Shown: positions 47,510 through 56,726 of the stretch, in pieces
Layout of the letters: each line of letters begins with the position of its first letter
Numbering within the stretch: position 1 is the first letter of the stretch
Source of the DNA: Acidobacteriota bacterium
GTDB lineage: Bacteria; Acidobacteriota; Terriglobia; Terriglobales; Acidobacteriaceae
Direction of reading: 5' to 3'
Length of the DNA: 64,000 bases
NCBI GenBank assembly: GCA_003225555.1
Contig: QIAM01000039.1
Location: forward strand, 62,001 to 126,000
Made by a program: the position numbers and the translations under genes
The notes under the pieces: generated by a model
Databases searched by the model: none
Told to the model about the DNA's origin: nothing
The model's input: the letters and a program-made list of their open reading frames with translations, nothing else

Positions 47510-48517
47510 ATGGCCCGCCCTTGTCTGCTGATCAGCGCCCGGAAGGAACTCTTCGAATCGTTCTTTTCCCCACGGGAAACAAGGCGCCTCGACCGGGCAT
47601 TCGCGTGGGAAAGGATCGAGAGGGGCACGATTTCTACTGAATTCCGGCGGCAGTTGAGTACGGCTGACGCGTTGATCACTACCTGGGACAGTCCGCGTCT
47701 TGACGACGGATTACCGCGATTGGCTCCCAGCCTCCGCATCATTGCCCATTGCGGAGGCGAAGTGAAATCCCGCTTCGCCCGATCGCTCTTCCAGCGCCTG
47801 ACAATCACCAACGCCGCCGGCCCAATGGCCCGCGCCACGGCAGAGATGGGCGCCGCACTGCTCCTCTATTGCACGCGCAACGTCGACTTCTATCGCGCTG
47901 CGCTCCGAAAAAAATCGAACCGTATCTATGACCAGGTGCACCTTCACGGCGCCCCGGAGTCGATGATCGGGCGCACAGTGACGATGATCGGCTTCGGACG
48001 GATTGGGCGAGCTCTCGTCGATTTAATGCGCGGCTTCGACGTAAATTGGCTGGTGCATGACCCTTATGCGAATCGAGCTCTGGCGCGGAAATATCCGGTA
48101 AGGTTCATAAGCCTCAAAAAGCTCCTGCCCAAAGCGCACTTGCTGGTCCTGGCCGCCGCACTAACTGATCAGTCGCGCGGAATTCTCGCACAGAAAAACC
48201 TCGCCACGCTTCCTGACGGAGCGACCGTCATTAACATCGCTCGTGGAGGCTTGATCGACCTCAACGCCCTGCGGAAAGAAGTGCGCTCTGGACGTTTGCG
48301 CTGCGCCCTCGATGTAACCGATCCCGTGGAGCCTCTCGCTGTAGACGATCCTCTGCGAACCATTCCAGGTGCGATTATCACGCCCCACATTGCCGGCAGC
48401 GGGCGCCATGTGCGGCAGGAAATCGCGCGAGTGGCACTGGACGATCTCGAGCAGTTCTTCATGGGCAACCAGGTTGCGAATCGCGTTACCGCCGCGATGC
48501 TCGACCGGATGACTTAG
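47510..48517 (+). CDS. D-isomer 2-hydroxyacid dehydrogenase family protein
   Basis: A 335-residue cytoplasmic enzyme of the SerA/formate-dehydrogenase fold. The NAD-binding motif is MIGFGRIGRALVDLMRGFDV, the catalytic Arg is in INIARGGLIDLNAL, and the region TPHIAGSGRH carries the catalytic His. These enzymes interconvert 2-keto acids and D-2-hydroxyacids. It is first in a plus-strand operon whose other members (isomerase, epimerase, aldolase) suggest breakdown of a sugar acid. The ATG at 47510 is chosen; a start at 47447 would place 21 extra residues inside the promoter. Confidence 0.85.
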   Translation: MARPCLLISARKELFESFFSPRETRRLDRAFAWERIERGTISTEFRRQLSTADALITTWDSPRLDDGLPRLAPSLRIIAHCGGEVKSRFARSLFQRLTITNAAGPMARATAEMGAALLLYCTRNVDFYRAALRKKSNRIYDQVHLHGAPESMIGRTVTMIGFGRIGRALVDLMRGFDVNWLVHDPYANRALARKYPVRFISLKKLLPKAHLLVLAAALTDQSRGILAQKNLATLPDGATVINIARGGLIDLNALRKEVRSGRLRCALDVTDPVEPLAVDDPLRTIPGAIITPHIAGSGRHVRQEIARVALDDLEQFFMGNQVANRVTAAMLDRMT

Positions 48518-48519
48518 GA

Positions 48520-49341
48520 ATGAAAATCTCGTTCTCAACGCTAGCATGTCCGGACTGGACCATGCCGCAAATCATGGAGGTTGCAGCCGATGCAGGCTAT
48601 GACGGTATTGAGTTGCGATTCGTAGAGGGAGAAGATTCTCTCTGGAAGCTTGCGGCATTCTCTGGAACGCAAATGGCCGCGAACAGGCGGGCATTGGCCG
48701 ATCACGGGCTGATGATCGCCTGCGTGGATACGAGTTGCCGCTTCCACTCTCCCGCCGCCAGGGAACGCGAGGCTGCGATCGTAGAAGGAGAACGCATGTC
48801 GGATATGGCCGCCGAACTCGGCGCGCCCGGAATCCGCGTTTTTGGCGACACAATCCAGCCCGGCGTGGATCGTGATTCAACTCGCAACTGGATCGCAGAA
48901 TCGATTCGAAACCTGGCAGATAGGACGACACATAAAGGTGTGCAGGTGTGGCTCGAGACTCATGGTGATTTTGTGGCGGCTGACGAAACCGCCGCGATCT
49001 TGAGGGAATGTGGCTCTCGCTGCATGGGAGTAGTGTGGGATCCGGTCAACAGTCTCATGGCAACCGGCGAGCCACTGGCGCAGGGGGCGGCGCAGCTGGG
49101 ATCGGCGATCCGTCATATCCATGTGAAGGATTTTCGGCATTGCACAGACGGCGTCCAATACGTTCTCACCGGCGAAGGTGTCTTTCCCTGGCAAGACCTA
49201 AGCCACGCGTTGAAACAGCTGCGCTATGACTCTTTTCTCTCATTCGAGTGGGAAAAGAAATGGCATCCGGAACTGGAGGACGCTGCCATCGCCGTGCCCC
49301 ATTTCGCGAAGTGGTTTCGCCGGGCATACGTTCATGCCTGA
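48520..49341 (+). CDS. Sugar phosphate isomerase/epimerase (xylose-isomerase-like TIM barrel)
   Basis: A 273-residue cytoplasmic protein of the AP endonuclease 2/IolE-like fold. Key parts are AADAGYDGIELRF, WLETHGDFVAAD (metal Glu and His), GVVWDPVNSLMATGEP (metal Asp), IRHIHVKDFRH (His and Asp) and SFLSFEWEKKWHPE (last Glu). It is predicted to isomerise, epimerise or dehydrate a sugar-derived substrate with a divalent metal. It starts 2 bp after the dehydrogenase stop and overlaps the GNAT gene by 8 bp. Confidence 0.82.
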   Translation: MKISFSTLACPDWTMPQIMEVAADAGYDGIELRFVEGEDSLWKLAAFSGTQMAANRRALADHGLMIACVDTSCRFHSPAAREREAAIVEGERMSDMAAELGAPGIRVFGDTIQPGVDRDSTRNWIAESIRNLADRTTHKGVQVWLETHGDFVAADETAAILRECGSRCMGVVWDPVNSLMATGEPLAQGAAQLGSAIRHIHVKDFRHCTDGVQYVLTGEGVFPWQDLSHALKQLRYDSFLSFEWEKKWHPELEDAAIAVPHFAKWFRRAYVHA

Positions 49342-50149
49342 GGGGGAAATATTGCGGATCTTGGGAGCCGACGATGTACCCGCCGCCTTCCAGTTGTCGG
49401 CGCAGGCGGGCTGGAACCAGAGGGAAGAAGACTGGCGCACGCTGCTCGAACTTGCTCCGAAGAGCTGTCTCGCAATCGAGGTCGACGGGAAACTGGCGGC
49501 GACAACAACTCTGCTTTGTTACGGCCGACGGCTGGCATGGATTGGAATGGTTCTGACAAAGCCGGAGTTCCAGCGGCGCGGCTTTGCCAAGAAGTTGTTT
49601 CGCGAAGCCCTAAGACAAGCGGATGAAATGGGAATTGAAACCATCAAGCTCGATGCCACCGAACAAGGCCACCCTCTCTATGAACAGTTCGGCTTTCGTG
49701 GCGAACAGGAGATCATGCGCTGGTCTCGGCCGAACTTCGGGACTGGGCAGTTCCCCGCCGCGCCCCAGTCGCCCCCGGTGTGGCGCCAGGTGGACGCAAA
49801 CTATTTCGGAGCGGACCGCGTGACATTGCTCGAACGCTTGGCAGAACCAAATCCGCCAGCAGTGCGTGGACAATCGTATCTGTTCTCCCGGCCGGGCCGC
49901 GTGAGCGCGTACCTGGGTCCTTGTGTGAGTGACAATACCGAAGACGCTCGAAGCTTGATCTTCGCCTGGGTGGAAAACTCCACTTGCAGTTGGTGCTGGG
50001 ACCTGTTTCCTGGCAACCAGCAAGCGGCCACCATCGCCCGCGAGTTGGCATTCACCCCGCAAAGGCGCCTTTTGCGGATGGCGCGCGGCAAGAAACTTTC
50101 CGAAAACCGGGACGCTATCTATGCGATCGCTGGTTTTGAGTTTGGCTGA
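49334..50149 (+). CDS. GNAT-family N-acetyltransferase
   Basis: A 271-residue cytoplasmic protein. An N-terminal GNAT fold (about residues 1-125) has the acetyl-CoA loop KPEFQRRGFAKKLFREAL and the late strand DATEQGHPLYEQFGF. A C-terminal domain of about 120 residues (VDANYFGADRVTLLERLAEP to the end) resembles the second domain found after GNAT in Acetyltransf_18-type proteins. Such genes occur inside sugar operons and may acetylate an amino-sugar intermediate or inactivate a toxic one; the role here is unknown. It overlaps the isomerase by 8 bp and leads into the epimerase after 2 bp. Confidence 0.78.
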   Translation: MPEGEILRILGADDVPAAFQLSAQAGWNQREEDWRTLLELAPKSCLAIEVDGKLAATTTLLCYGRRLAWIGMVLTKPEFQRRGFAKKLFREALRQADEMGIETIKLDATEQGHPLYEQFGFRGEQEIMRWSRPNFGTGQFPAAPQSPPVWRQVDANYFGADRVTLLERLAEPNPPAVRGQSYLFSRPGRVSAYLGPCVSDNTEDARSLIFAWVENSTCSWCWDLFPGNQQAATIARELAFTPQRRLLRMARGKKLSENRDAIYAIAGFEFG

Positions 50150-50151
50150 AT

Positions 50152-51402
50152 ATGCACACCCAGACAGAATCAGAACTGGAAGAGTTGCTCTCGCGGCCCG
50201 ACGACAAGACGGCTGACGCCATGGCGTCCATCGAGGGCGATTTACTCATTCTGGGCGCGGGCGGCAAGATGGGCCCCAGCCTGGCTCGATTGGCTCGTCG
50301 CTCCTGCGAACGGGCAGGCATCAGGAAACGTATTGTCGCGGTTGCCCGCTTCACCAATTCCAGTTTGCCGGCCGAACTGGGCGTGCTTGGCATCGAGACC
50401 ATCACGTGCGACCTTCTCGATCGAGCGGCACTGGCACGCCTTCCCGGCATCCCAAATGTCATCTTCATGGCGGCCCGAAAATTCGGAACGTCCGGGGAAG
50501 CACACCTGACCTGGGCGATGAACACGTACCTTCCCGGACTCGTCGCCGAGCGTTACCATGACTCTCAGATCGTCGCCTTTTCCACCGGCAACGTGTATCC
50601 GCTCCGTTCGATTTCGCAAGGCGGTGCGCAAGAAACCACGCCGGTCGCTCCGGTCGGCGAGTATGCGCAATCGGCGCTGGGTCGCGAGCGCATGTTCGAG
50701 TACGCATCGGCCCGATGGGGCACCAGCGTCGTGCTCTTGCGTCTGAACTATGCTGTCGAGTTGCGTTACGGAGTACTGGTTGACATCGGACTGGCGGTAT
50801 TCGAACGACGTCCGATTGACCTGGCAGTGCCCAAGGTCAACGTCATTTGGCAGGGGGACGCGAATTCCTGGTGCTTGCGCTCCTTCCCCCTATGTCAGGC
50901 CCCTCCGCTTGTTCTGAATATCACCGGCAGGGAAATGCTCTCGGTGCGCGAGCTCGCCCTCGAGTTCGGCGAGCATTTCGGTATCGAGCCAACCTTCGTC
51001 TCGGAAACTGAGGGTTCGCGCGCGCTGCTCAGTGACGCGAGCAAGGCACGAGGACTGTTTGGCGATCCCAAGATCAGTCCTCAAGAGATGATTCCCTGGA
51101 TTGCAAACTGGATTCGGAACGGCCGGCACTTCTCAACAAGCCGACGCATTTTCAAACACGGGACGGAAAATTCTAATGCGATTGCGCGAACAACTGCATT
51201 CGGGCCTGGTCATCCCCGCGCACCCCCTCGCTCTGAATTCTCAACGCCAGTTGCACGAACGCCGGCAACGGGCCCTCACCCGCTACTATTTGGCCGCTGG
51301 CGCGGGCGGAGTCGCGATCGGGGTTCACACCACCCAGTTTGCGATCCGAAAGATTGGACTGCTCGAGCCCGTGCTGACTTTGTCCGCCGAAGAATGTCGT
51401 GA
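50152..51402 (+). CDS. NAD-dependent epimerase/dehydratase-like protein, frameshifted near its end
   Basis: An extended-SDR protein with LLILGAGGKMGPSLARLARR (NAD loop), VIFMAARKFGT, FSTGNVYPL and a Tyr region EYAQSALGRERMFEYA. It probably epimerises or dehydrates a sugar or sugar-acid intermediate. As read, the frame runs 226 bp into the next gene. Up to MIPWIANWIRNG (about 51123) the frame fits; after it the natural ending LLNKPTHFQTRDGKF lies in another frame, closed by TAA at 51174-51176, which overlaps the next ATG as TAATG. A one-base change near 51121-51130 therefore lengthened the protein with 90 foreign residues. The catalytic core is intact, so it may still work. Confidence 0.75.
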   Translation: MHTQTESELEELLSRPDDKTADAMASIEGDLLILGAGGKMGPSLARLARRSCERAGIRKRIVAVARFTNSSLPAELGVLGIETITCDLLDRAALARLPGIPNVIFMAARKFGTSGEAHLTWAMNTYLPGLVAERYHDSQIVAFSTGNVYPLRSISQGGAQETTPVAPVGEYAQSALGRERMFEYASARWGTSVVLLRLNYAVELRYGVLVDIGLAVFERRPIDLAVPKVNVIWQGDANSWCLRSFPLCQAPPLVLNITGREMLSVRELALEFGEHFGIEPTFVSETEGSRALLSDASKARGLFGDPKISPQEMIPWIANWIRNGRHFSTSRRIFKHGTENSNAIARTTAFGPGHPRAPPRSEFSTPVARTPATGPHPLLFGRWRGRSRDRGSHHPVCDPKDWTARARADFVRRRMS

Positions 51403-52183
51403 TCGCAACGTAGTGAAGATTGCAGGGATATGCGGCCGGCGCAAGCAGGCCACGGCGGAAGCAGAGCTTGCCGCAAGATTGTCCTATCATGCCGCACTGC
51501 TCAGTCTCGCCGACCTCAAGGACGAAAGCATTCCCCAACTTCTGGACCACGCCCGCGCCATCGCCTCCATCATTCCGATAATCGGCTTCTATCTGCAGCC
51601 TGCAGTCGGAGGAAGGCTTTTGCAGTACGATTTCTGGCGGCAATTCGCCGACATCGAGAATGTCGTAGCCATCAAGATCGCGCCCTTTGATCGCTATCAG
51701 ACCATCGAAGTTGTCCGGGCCATTGCCGACTCAGGCAGGGCCCCGGAAATCGCGCTGTACACAGGAAACGACAACCACATCCTGCTCGACCTGCTCAGTG
51801 TGTTTGATTTCGGGTCTGGGCCGGTCAGGTTCTCCGGCGGCCTGCTGGGCCATTGGGCCGTCTGGACAAAGACTGCCGTTGAGCATTTGGCTTTGGCGCG
51901 ACAACATCGCGATTCGATCTCAAGCGATCTTCTGCGGCTGGCTCACCAGATTACGGATGCGAATGCGGCCATCTTTGATCCAGCCCATCATTTTCGCGGT
52001 TGCATTCCCGGGATTCACGAAATTCTCCGCCGGCAGGGGCTGCTTGAAGGACGCTGGTGTCTTGATCCCACGGAGGAACTCTCACCCGGACAAAGCGATG
52101 AGATCGATCGTGTCTGCAAAGCCTATCCGTCCCTGCAGGATGATGATTTTGTAAAGGAACACCTTGATGAATGGCTTCACTAG
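51176..52183 (+). CDS. Dihydrodipicolinate synthase (DapA)-family aldolase/lyase
   Basis: A 335-residue class I aldolase-type TIM barrel. The Schiff-base Lys is in VVAIKIAPFDRYQT, a Tyr-containing strand is IPIIGFYLQPAVGG, and the N-terminal part SGLVIPAHPLALNSQRQLHE replaces the usual GxxTP loop region. Members split or dehydrate keto-sugar acids. It is the best candidate for the carbon-chain-cleaving step of this locus. The start ATG at 51176 would overlap the ancestral epimerase stop (TAATG). It overlaps the CBM9 remnant downstream by 17 bp. Confidence 0.82.
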   Translation: MRLREQLHSGLVIPAHPLALNSQRQLHERRQRALTRYYLAAGAGGVAIGVHTTQFAIRKIGLLEPVLTLSAEECRDRNVVKIAGICGRRKQATAEAELAARLSYHAALLSLADLKDESIPQLLDHARAIASIIPIIGFYLQPAVGGRLLQYDFWRQFADIENVVAIKIAPFDRYQTIEVVRAIADSGRAPEIALYTGNDNHILLDLLSVFDFGSGPVRFSGGLLGHWAVWTKTAVEHLALARQHRDSISSDLLRLAHQITDANAAIFDPAHHFRGCIPGIHEILRRQGLLEGRWCLDPTEELSPGQSDEIDRVCKAYPSLQDDDFVKEHLDEWLH

Positions 52184-52865
52184 CATTGTGCTCGCGATCC
52201 TAATCTTGTCCACAGTCCCGCCGTCTCACCGCAAGGCCGTCATGAAGTGCGTGCCGATCAGGACGTGTCGCTTACGCTCGATCCAGCCTCGCCTTTCTGG
52301 TGTGACGCACGCTTTGTCACGGTCGAGAAAGGCCGCTTCGGAAAAATAGTCCCGCGCTCTCGCGCTATGGTCCGCACCCGTTGGACACAAAAGAATATCT
52401 ATTTCTTGTTTGTCTCTCCATATGACGAACTCCATCTCAAACCGCATCCCACCGCCCAAAAGGAAACCAACGAACTCTGGAACTGGGATGTCGCGGAAGT
52501 TTTCATCGGCTCCGCTTCAACGACATTCAGCGGTACAAGGAATTTGAAGTTTCTCCCCAGGGCGAATGGGTGGATCTCGACATCAACCTTCACAATCCAC
52601 ACCAAAAAGATGGTTGGACGTGGAACTCAGGCTTTGAAGGAGCCGCTCGTATCGATGAGGCCAAGCACACCTGGTCTGCCGCGATGCGCATTCCGTTCTC
52701 CGCGATCGATCAGCGGGTTCCTGCTGAGGCAACACCCTCCGCATCAATCTCTTCTTGAGTCAGGGCGCTCCGGCCAATCATCGCGAGTTGGCTTGGCGGG
52801 CTCTCATGAAGGAAACGTTTCATGTTCCTGAGCGCTTCGGTTTGATCCGGCTGGTGAACAAATAG
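52167..52865 (+). pseudogene. CBM9-like carbohydrate-binding protein, multiply frameshifted
   Basis: Begins with a signal peptide (MNGFTSIVLAILILSTVPPS). It changes frame, continues VSLTLDPASPFWCDARFVTV to NELWNWDVAEVFIGS, and changes again to EWVDLDINLHNPHQKDGWTW and AAMRIPFSAIDQRVPAE. It then shifts once more to LSQGAPANHRELAWRALMKE and ends FGLIRLVNK with TAG at 52863-52865. The order is that of family-9-like carbohydrate-binding domain proteins. Three or more frame changes make it non-functional. It was the last gene of the sugar-acid operon. Confidence 0.75.
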
Positions 52866-52886
52866 AAATACTCGACGGAGTTCGAC

Positions 52887-53024
52887 ATGCAAGCCTTCCG
52901 CGAATCCGGTTCATATGTCCTGTTGATCATCGTTGCGGCTGTCTCGCGGTTTTCGGCGGCCGTGGATTCGCTCACCCCCATCGTTGAGCGGGGCGTTCCC
53001 GTGAAGATGCGCGACGGGACAACT
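52887..53024 (+). pseudogene. 5' fragment of a CocE/NonD-family hydrolase
   Basis: A signal peptide (SYVLLIIVAAVSRFSAA) and the typical first strand VKMRDGTTLP of X-Pro dipeptidyl-peptidase/CocE-type hydrolases are present. After about 46 residues the similarity ends abruptly and unrelated DNA begins near 53030. It is a truncated gene, broken by rearrangement. The 490 bp that follow contain no gene I can support. Confidence 0.6.
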
Positions 53025-53192
53025 CTTCCGAGCATCCTTTTAGTAATCGGCCTGACTACGTCAGTCATGAATGGTCATAGGTCAGCATCATCAAAAGTGC
53101 ATCGGTGAGATCGGCGTCGGCCCTGACCTTAGTGTAGAAGTTTTGCATGCGTGCGGGGAACTGTTTGGCTGGACAGACACTTGACAATCGCA

Positions 53193-53216
53193 GGAGCCAA
53201 CATTGCCATGGAATCA
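53193..53216 (+). repeat. 24-bp sequence shared with the IS110 left flank
   Basis: GGAGCC-ACATTG--ATGGAATCA at 53193-53216 matches 21 of 24 positions at 56789-56812, next to the IS110 transposase start. It may be an old copy of an element end or a shared target. The surrounding stretch 53025-53516 holds no supported gene. Confidence 0.4.
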
Positions 53217-53516
53217 ATCTCACAACAGAGCGTGACGATCCTTCGCCGATTTCCAACCCGTGGCTGAAAAGCACCACCCTGGTGAAACCCAGCCACCGGA
53301 GACGTGCGAATCGCCGCCTGCCCGAGCTGCTAACTCACTAAGAGACAATGCGTTAAAGAAATTTTTGCTCACCGCTCGAGATTGGCGCTAGGCCTGCATC
53401 ATACCAAGGTAAAGAGCCCAAGCAAGCGAGCAACGACGACCATGAGCATGACCGCCACTGAACCGCTGCTTTTCGGAGTGCTCGACGAAGGCAAAAAACG
53501 AAACCTCGGTTGAGTT

Positions 53517-55328
53517 ATGTGTACATGGCGCTGGGTAATTATCGCTTCATTGCTGCTCACGTTGAGCTCGAATGCCCACCAGTCGGCGAACCCGTCTTCG
53601 TCCCCGGCGACGGTGCAGACGCTAGAATCGGCCGCGCAGTTTGACCCTGCTTCCTCGCGCGGGCAGCCTGAGCCGCAACCACCGAACGCTGCGCCGCAGC
53701 CGGTAGCAGCACCCGCGAGCACCGCGCCCCCGGTACCGTTCACCACGATGGACCAGGTGGTGGACCGCGCGATCGGGCGGGAGCACGCTCTGATGGAAAT
53801 GCTGAAGACCCGCACCCCGTTGGTAGAGACCTACCTGCAAAATCTGAAGTTCGACCCGCAAGTCGGCCCGGCACCAGTGCAAGACCATTACTTCCTCGGC
53901 CGCATGGATCTGGGCGAAAGCGTGGACCGCCGGGACTATCTCTCCAAAGACACCAGCCTTGAGAGCCACCTGCTGGGCGGCTTCACCCGGTTGTTTAAGC
54001 TCGAATACAAACCCATGGGTTTCTCATGGATGATCTACGTCGACCGCGACGACTTCAATCGCCAAACCTACGATTTCAAGTACGTGCACAACGAGTTCCT
54101 GGGGGATGTCCGCTGTATCGTCTTCGACGTGACCGCCAAACCAGGCACCGGGAATGGCCGTTTCCTTGGCCGAATTTGGGTAGAAGACCAGGATTACAAC
54201 ATTGTGCGCTTGAATGGCTTTTATGAGCCGCGCCCCCGCAACGCTTACTTCTTCCACATGGATAGCTGGCGCTTGAACCTGATCCCGGGCTACTGGGTAC
54301 CGGCCTACATCTACAGTGAGGAAGGCGATTTCAGCTACCGTTCGAAGGACAAGATTACCTTCAAGGCCCAGACCCGGCTCTGGGGTTACGACCTCCAGAA
54401 GGGCGCCCAGAACAGCGAATTGACCCAGGTGCTGGTGGACTCCAGTGTGAAGGACGAAAGTCCGGCGGCGCAGGATGCTGCCCCGCTGCAAGCGCAGTGG
54501 CAATGGCAGCAGCAGGCGGGAGACAACGTCATCGAGCGGCTACAGAATGCCGGCTTGCTTGCTCCCGAGGGTGAAGTCGACAAGGTGCTGGAGACCGTGG
54601 TCAGCAATTTGCTGACCACCAACAACATCGAACTCCCGGGCCCGGTGCATGCCCGTGTGATGCTGACTTTGCCACTCGAGACGTTCAGCGCGGGCAACAC
54701 CATCGTGGTGAGCCGTGGCCTGGTGGACGTGCTCCCCGACGAAGCCAGCCTAGCCGTGGTGCTTTCGCGTGAACTTGCCCACATCGTCCTGGGGCACAAC
54801 TTGAGCAGCAAGTACGCCTTCTCCGATCGCATGTTGTTCTCTGATGAATCCACTTACCAGAACCTGGGCTTCCGGCACGTTCCCGAGGAGGAAGCTGCAG
54901 CCGACAAGAAGGCTATCGAACTGCTGAGGAATTCACCGTACGCTCAGAAGCTGAATACACCAGGACTGTTCCTGCGCGAGGTGGCGGCGCGAGGCCCCGC
55001 GCTTTCCGCTCTACTGACTCCACACTTGGGCACTGGCTTCACCGATCGAAAGGGTGCCATAAATCGTATGGTGGTGTTGATGAACTCTGCTCCCGCCCTC
55101 GATCCCAACAAACTGGACCAGATCGCAGCGCTGCCTTTGGGCGGACGCGTCAAGCTCAACGCCTGGGATGACCATCTGGAACTGATCAAGACCATACCGA
55201 TGGCCATCACTTCGGCGCGCTACAAGATGCCGCTGGAAGTGACGCCATTTTTCCCCCGGCTCACCCGCTCCGGAGTCGTCAATCCGACCGCTACGGCGAA
55301 CGGCGCGAATCCAACTCCAAGGTATTAG
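53517..55328 (+). CDS. M48-like metalloprotease-fold protein with a substituted zinc motif
   Basis: A 603-residue exported protein: signal peptide (WVIIASLLLTLSSNA), a Pro/Ala-rich linker to about residue 75, and a conserved beta-rich domain at about 80-330 (DHYFLGRMDLGESVDRRDYL, FGYEPRPRN-type strands). An M48-like peptidase domain spans about 355-545. Where the family has HExxH the sequence reads RELAH (Arg418-Glu419-Leu-Ala-His422), a one-base change from His; the downstream GH and EEEAAADKKA metal region are kept. Loss of the first zinc ligand predicts weak or no activity unless another residue substitutes. The start at 53517 has no strong ribosome-binding site. The gene stands alone between decayed DNA and an IS110. 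Confidence 0.75.
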   Translation: MCTWRWVIIASLLLTLSSNAHQSANPSSSPATVQTLESAAQFDPASSRGQPEPQPPNAAPQPVAAPASTAPPVPFTTMDQVVDRAIGREHALMEMLKTRTPLVETYLQNLKFDPQVGPAPVQDHYFLGRMDLGESVDRRDYLSKDTSLESHLLGGFTRLFKLEYKPMGFSWMIYVDRDDFNRQTYDFKYVHNEFLGDVRCIVFDVTAKPGTGNGRFLGRIWVEDQDYNIVRLNGFYEPRPRNAYFFHMDSWRLNLIPGYWVPAYIYSEEGDFSYRSKDKITFKAQTRLWGYDLQKGAQNSELTQVLVDSSVKDESPAAQDAAPLQAQWQWQQQAGDNVIERLQNAGLLAPEGEVDKVLETVVSNLLTTNNIELPGPVHARVMLTLPLETFSAGNTIVVSRGLVDVLPDEASLAVVLSRELAHIVLGHNLSSKYAFSDRMLFSDESTYQNLGFRHVPEEEAAADKKAIELLRNSPYAQKLNTPGLFLREVAARGPALSALLTPHLGTGFTDRKGAINRMVVLMNSAPALDPNKLDQIAALPLGGRVKLNAWDDHLELIKTIPMAITSARYKMPLEVTPFFPRLTRSGVVNPTATANGANPTPRY

Positions 55329-55627
55329 GAAGGAAAGCGGTGCTTTGGAAGTTCTTGCATCGTGACGCCGATCTCCGCTTGTTTAAAAGAAGGCACAATG
55401 CACGGTTACGCATTAACTGTCGAAAAATCGCCATCTCTAAGAATGTCGGCGGTGTCAAGCACTATTTGGGCACACGACAGCATTCTCGGAGAAGAGCGCC
55501 ATTTCGCTCTATTAGTTGGTTTGCGCTTTTCCAACCTGGGCTCGCTTTTTAATCGTTCGGGTCAGCAACTCAGTCCGACCCAGCCATCTCTTCGATCACA
55601 AACCGCGATCATGATTACTTGTTCGAA

Positions 55628-55647
55628 CTCCCCTCTTTTAAGGGGAG
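55628..55647. other. Short hairpin at the downstream end of the IS110
   Basis: CTCCCCT and AGGGGAG form a perfect 7-bp stem with a six-base loop, 29 bp beyond the transposase stop. It may be part of the element's right end or a weak terminator. The 300 bp between 55329 and here show no gene. Confidence 0.35.
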
Positions 55648-55675
55648 CGGGATACCCAATCATTACGTCGGTGAT

Positions 55676-56726
55676 TTACTCGCCACCACGGCGATTTCCG
55701 GGCTCTCCCGCGTGCGAACCGAACTTTTCCAAGTGTGCGTAGTCGCACCCTTGGCGCCACATCCAGTACAGATGCACTGCCAGCTTTCGGGCCATCGCGA
55801 CCTTCGCGATCTTGCACCCGCCCCGCATGGCAAGGTGGAAGAACTTGCTGCGCCATTACGGTTGACTGCGCACTGTGACCTGAGCCGCCTCCACTAACAA
55901 AAAGCGAAGCAGCGAGTTGCCTTGCTTGCTGATATGTCCGAGTCGGCGACGATCGCCGCTGGACTCTTCCTCGGGAACTAGTCCCACATAGCTGGCTATC
56001 TGCTTCCCGCAGTGAAAGCGTTCGGCAGTTCCAAGCACCAACTCGAACGCCAGTGCGGTCAGCGGGCCGACTCCGGGATGCGTCATCAGCCGCCGCGTCA
56101 CCGGACGCTTCTCCACCTCGGCTTCCAGAGCTTGGGTCAGTTCCTGGATCTTGGGCGTGAGTTGGTCGAGTAAGTCGAGCAGGTCCTGGCGGCGTCGGCT
56201 GGCCCACGGCGCCAGTGCTAACGACCCCAGTTCATGGCGACCTGCCGGCCGCCACAGTGCCTTCTTGCGCCGCAGACCCTCATTCAGCGCGACCATGCAG
56301 TTGATTCATCACCCGGGTGCGCATCTGTACCAAACGGTGTCGATGCCACAGCAGCTGCCGCAGATCGCGATTCTCCGCATCCGCTACCCAGATCCGCGGA
56401 AAGCGGTCTTCGATCATGAGTCGCAACAACGGCTGTGCGTCCTGGCGATCGGTCTTCTGCTTGCGTACCCGCTTGGTGCGAATTTCCGCTGCATCCCCGA
56501 TCCACAACTCGAACTCCAAGCTGTGCAGCAGACGCTCAAACCAGCGTGCGCACCCACTGGCTTCCATTCCCACCCGCACGCGCAAGTTTTGCTCTTTCAG
56601 CTTGTAGTAAAACTGCTCGGCGTCCTCACGGTGAGCCAGACGCCGTTCTCCTTCTTCACCGCCATCGGTGTCCAGAAACGCAATTTGCTGGAAGCCCGGA
56701 TGATAGTCACAACCCATAATCAACAT
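55676..56726 (-). pseudogene. IS110-family transposase, frameshift plus nonsense
   Basis: The N-terminal half (56726-56280) is the DEDD domain: MLIMGCDYHPGFQQIAFLD with the first Asp, VGMEASGCARWF with the Glu, and KQKTDRQDAQPLLRLM with the Asp pair. The frame changes at about 56288 (MNQLH to VALNEGLRRKKALW). The second half carries the Transposase_20 region (THPGVGPLTALAFELVLG, ASYVGLVPEEESSGDRRRLG with the catalytic Ser area). An in-frame TAA at about 55853 interrupts before WRSKFFHLAMRGGCKIAKVA, and the end is at 55676. Two lesions make it inactive. Confidence 0.88.

Noticed and set aside
53065-53277. A 70-codon minus-strand frame (ending LTDALLMMLTYDHS)
   Set aside because: The C-terminal half looks protein-like, but I cannot name a family, and it lies across an apparent rearrangement region. 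Not supported as a gene.
56280-56300. Programmed frameshifting in the IS110 transposase
   Set aside because: IS110 transposases are normally one frame, there is no slippery run at the joint, and a separate nonsense codon shows the gene is dead.
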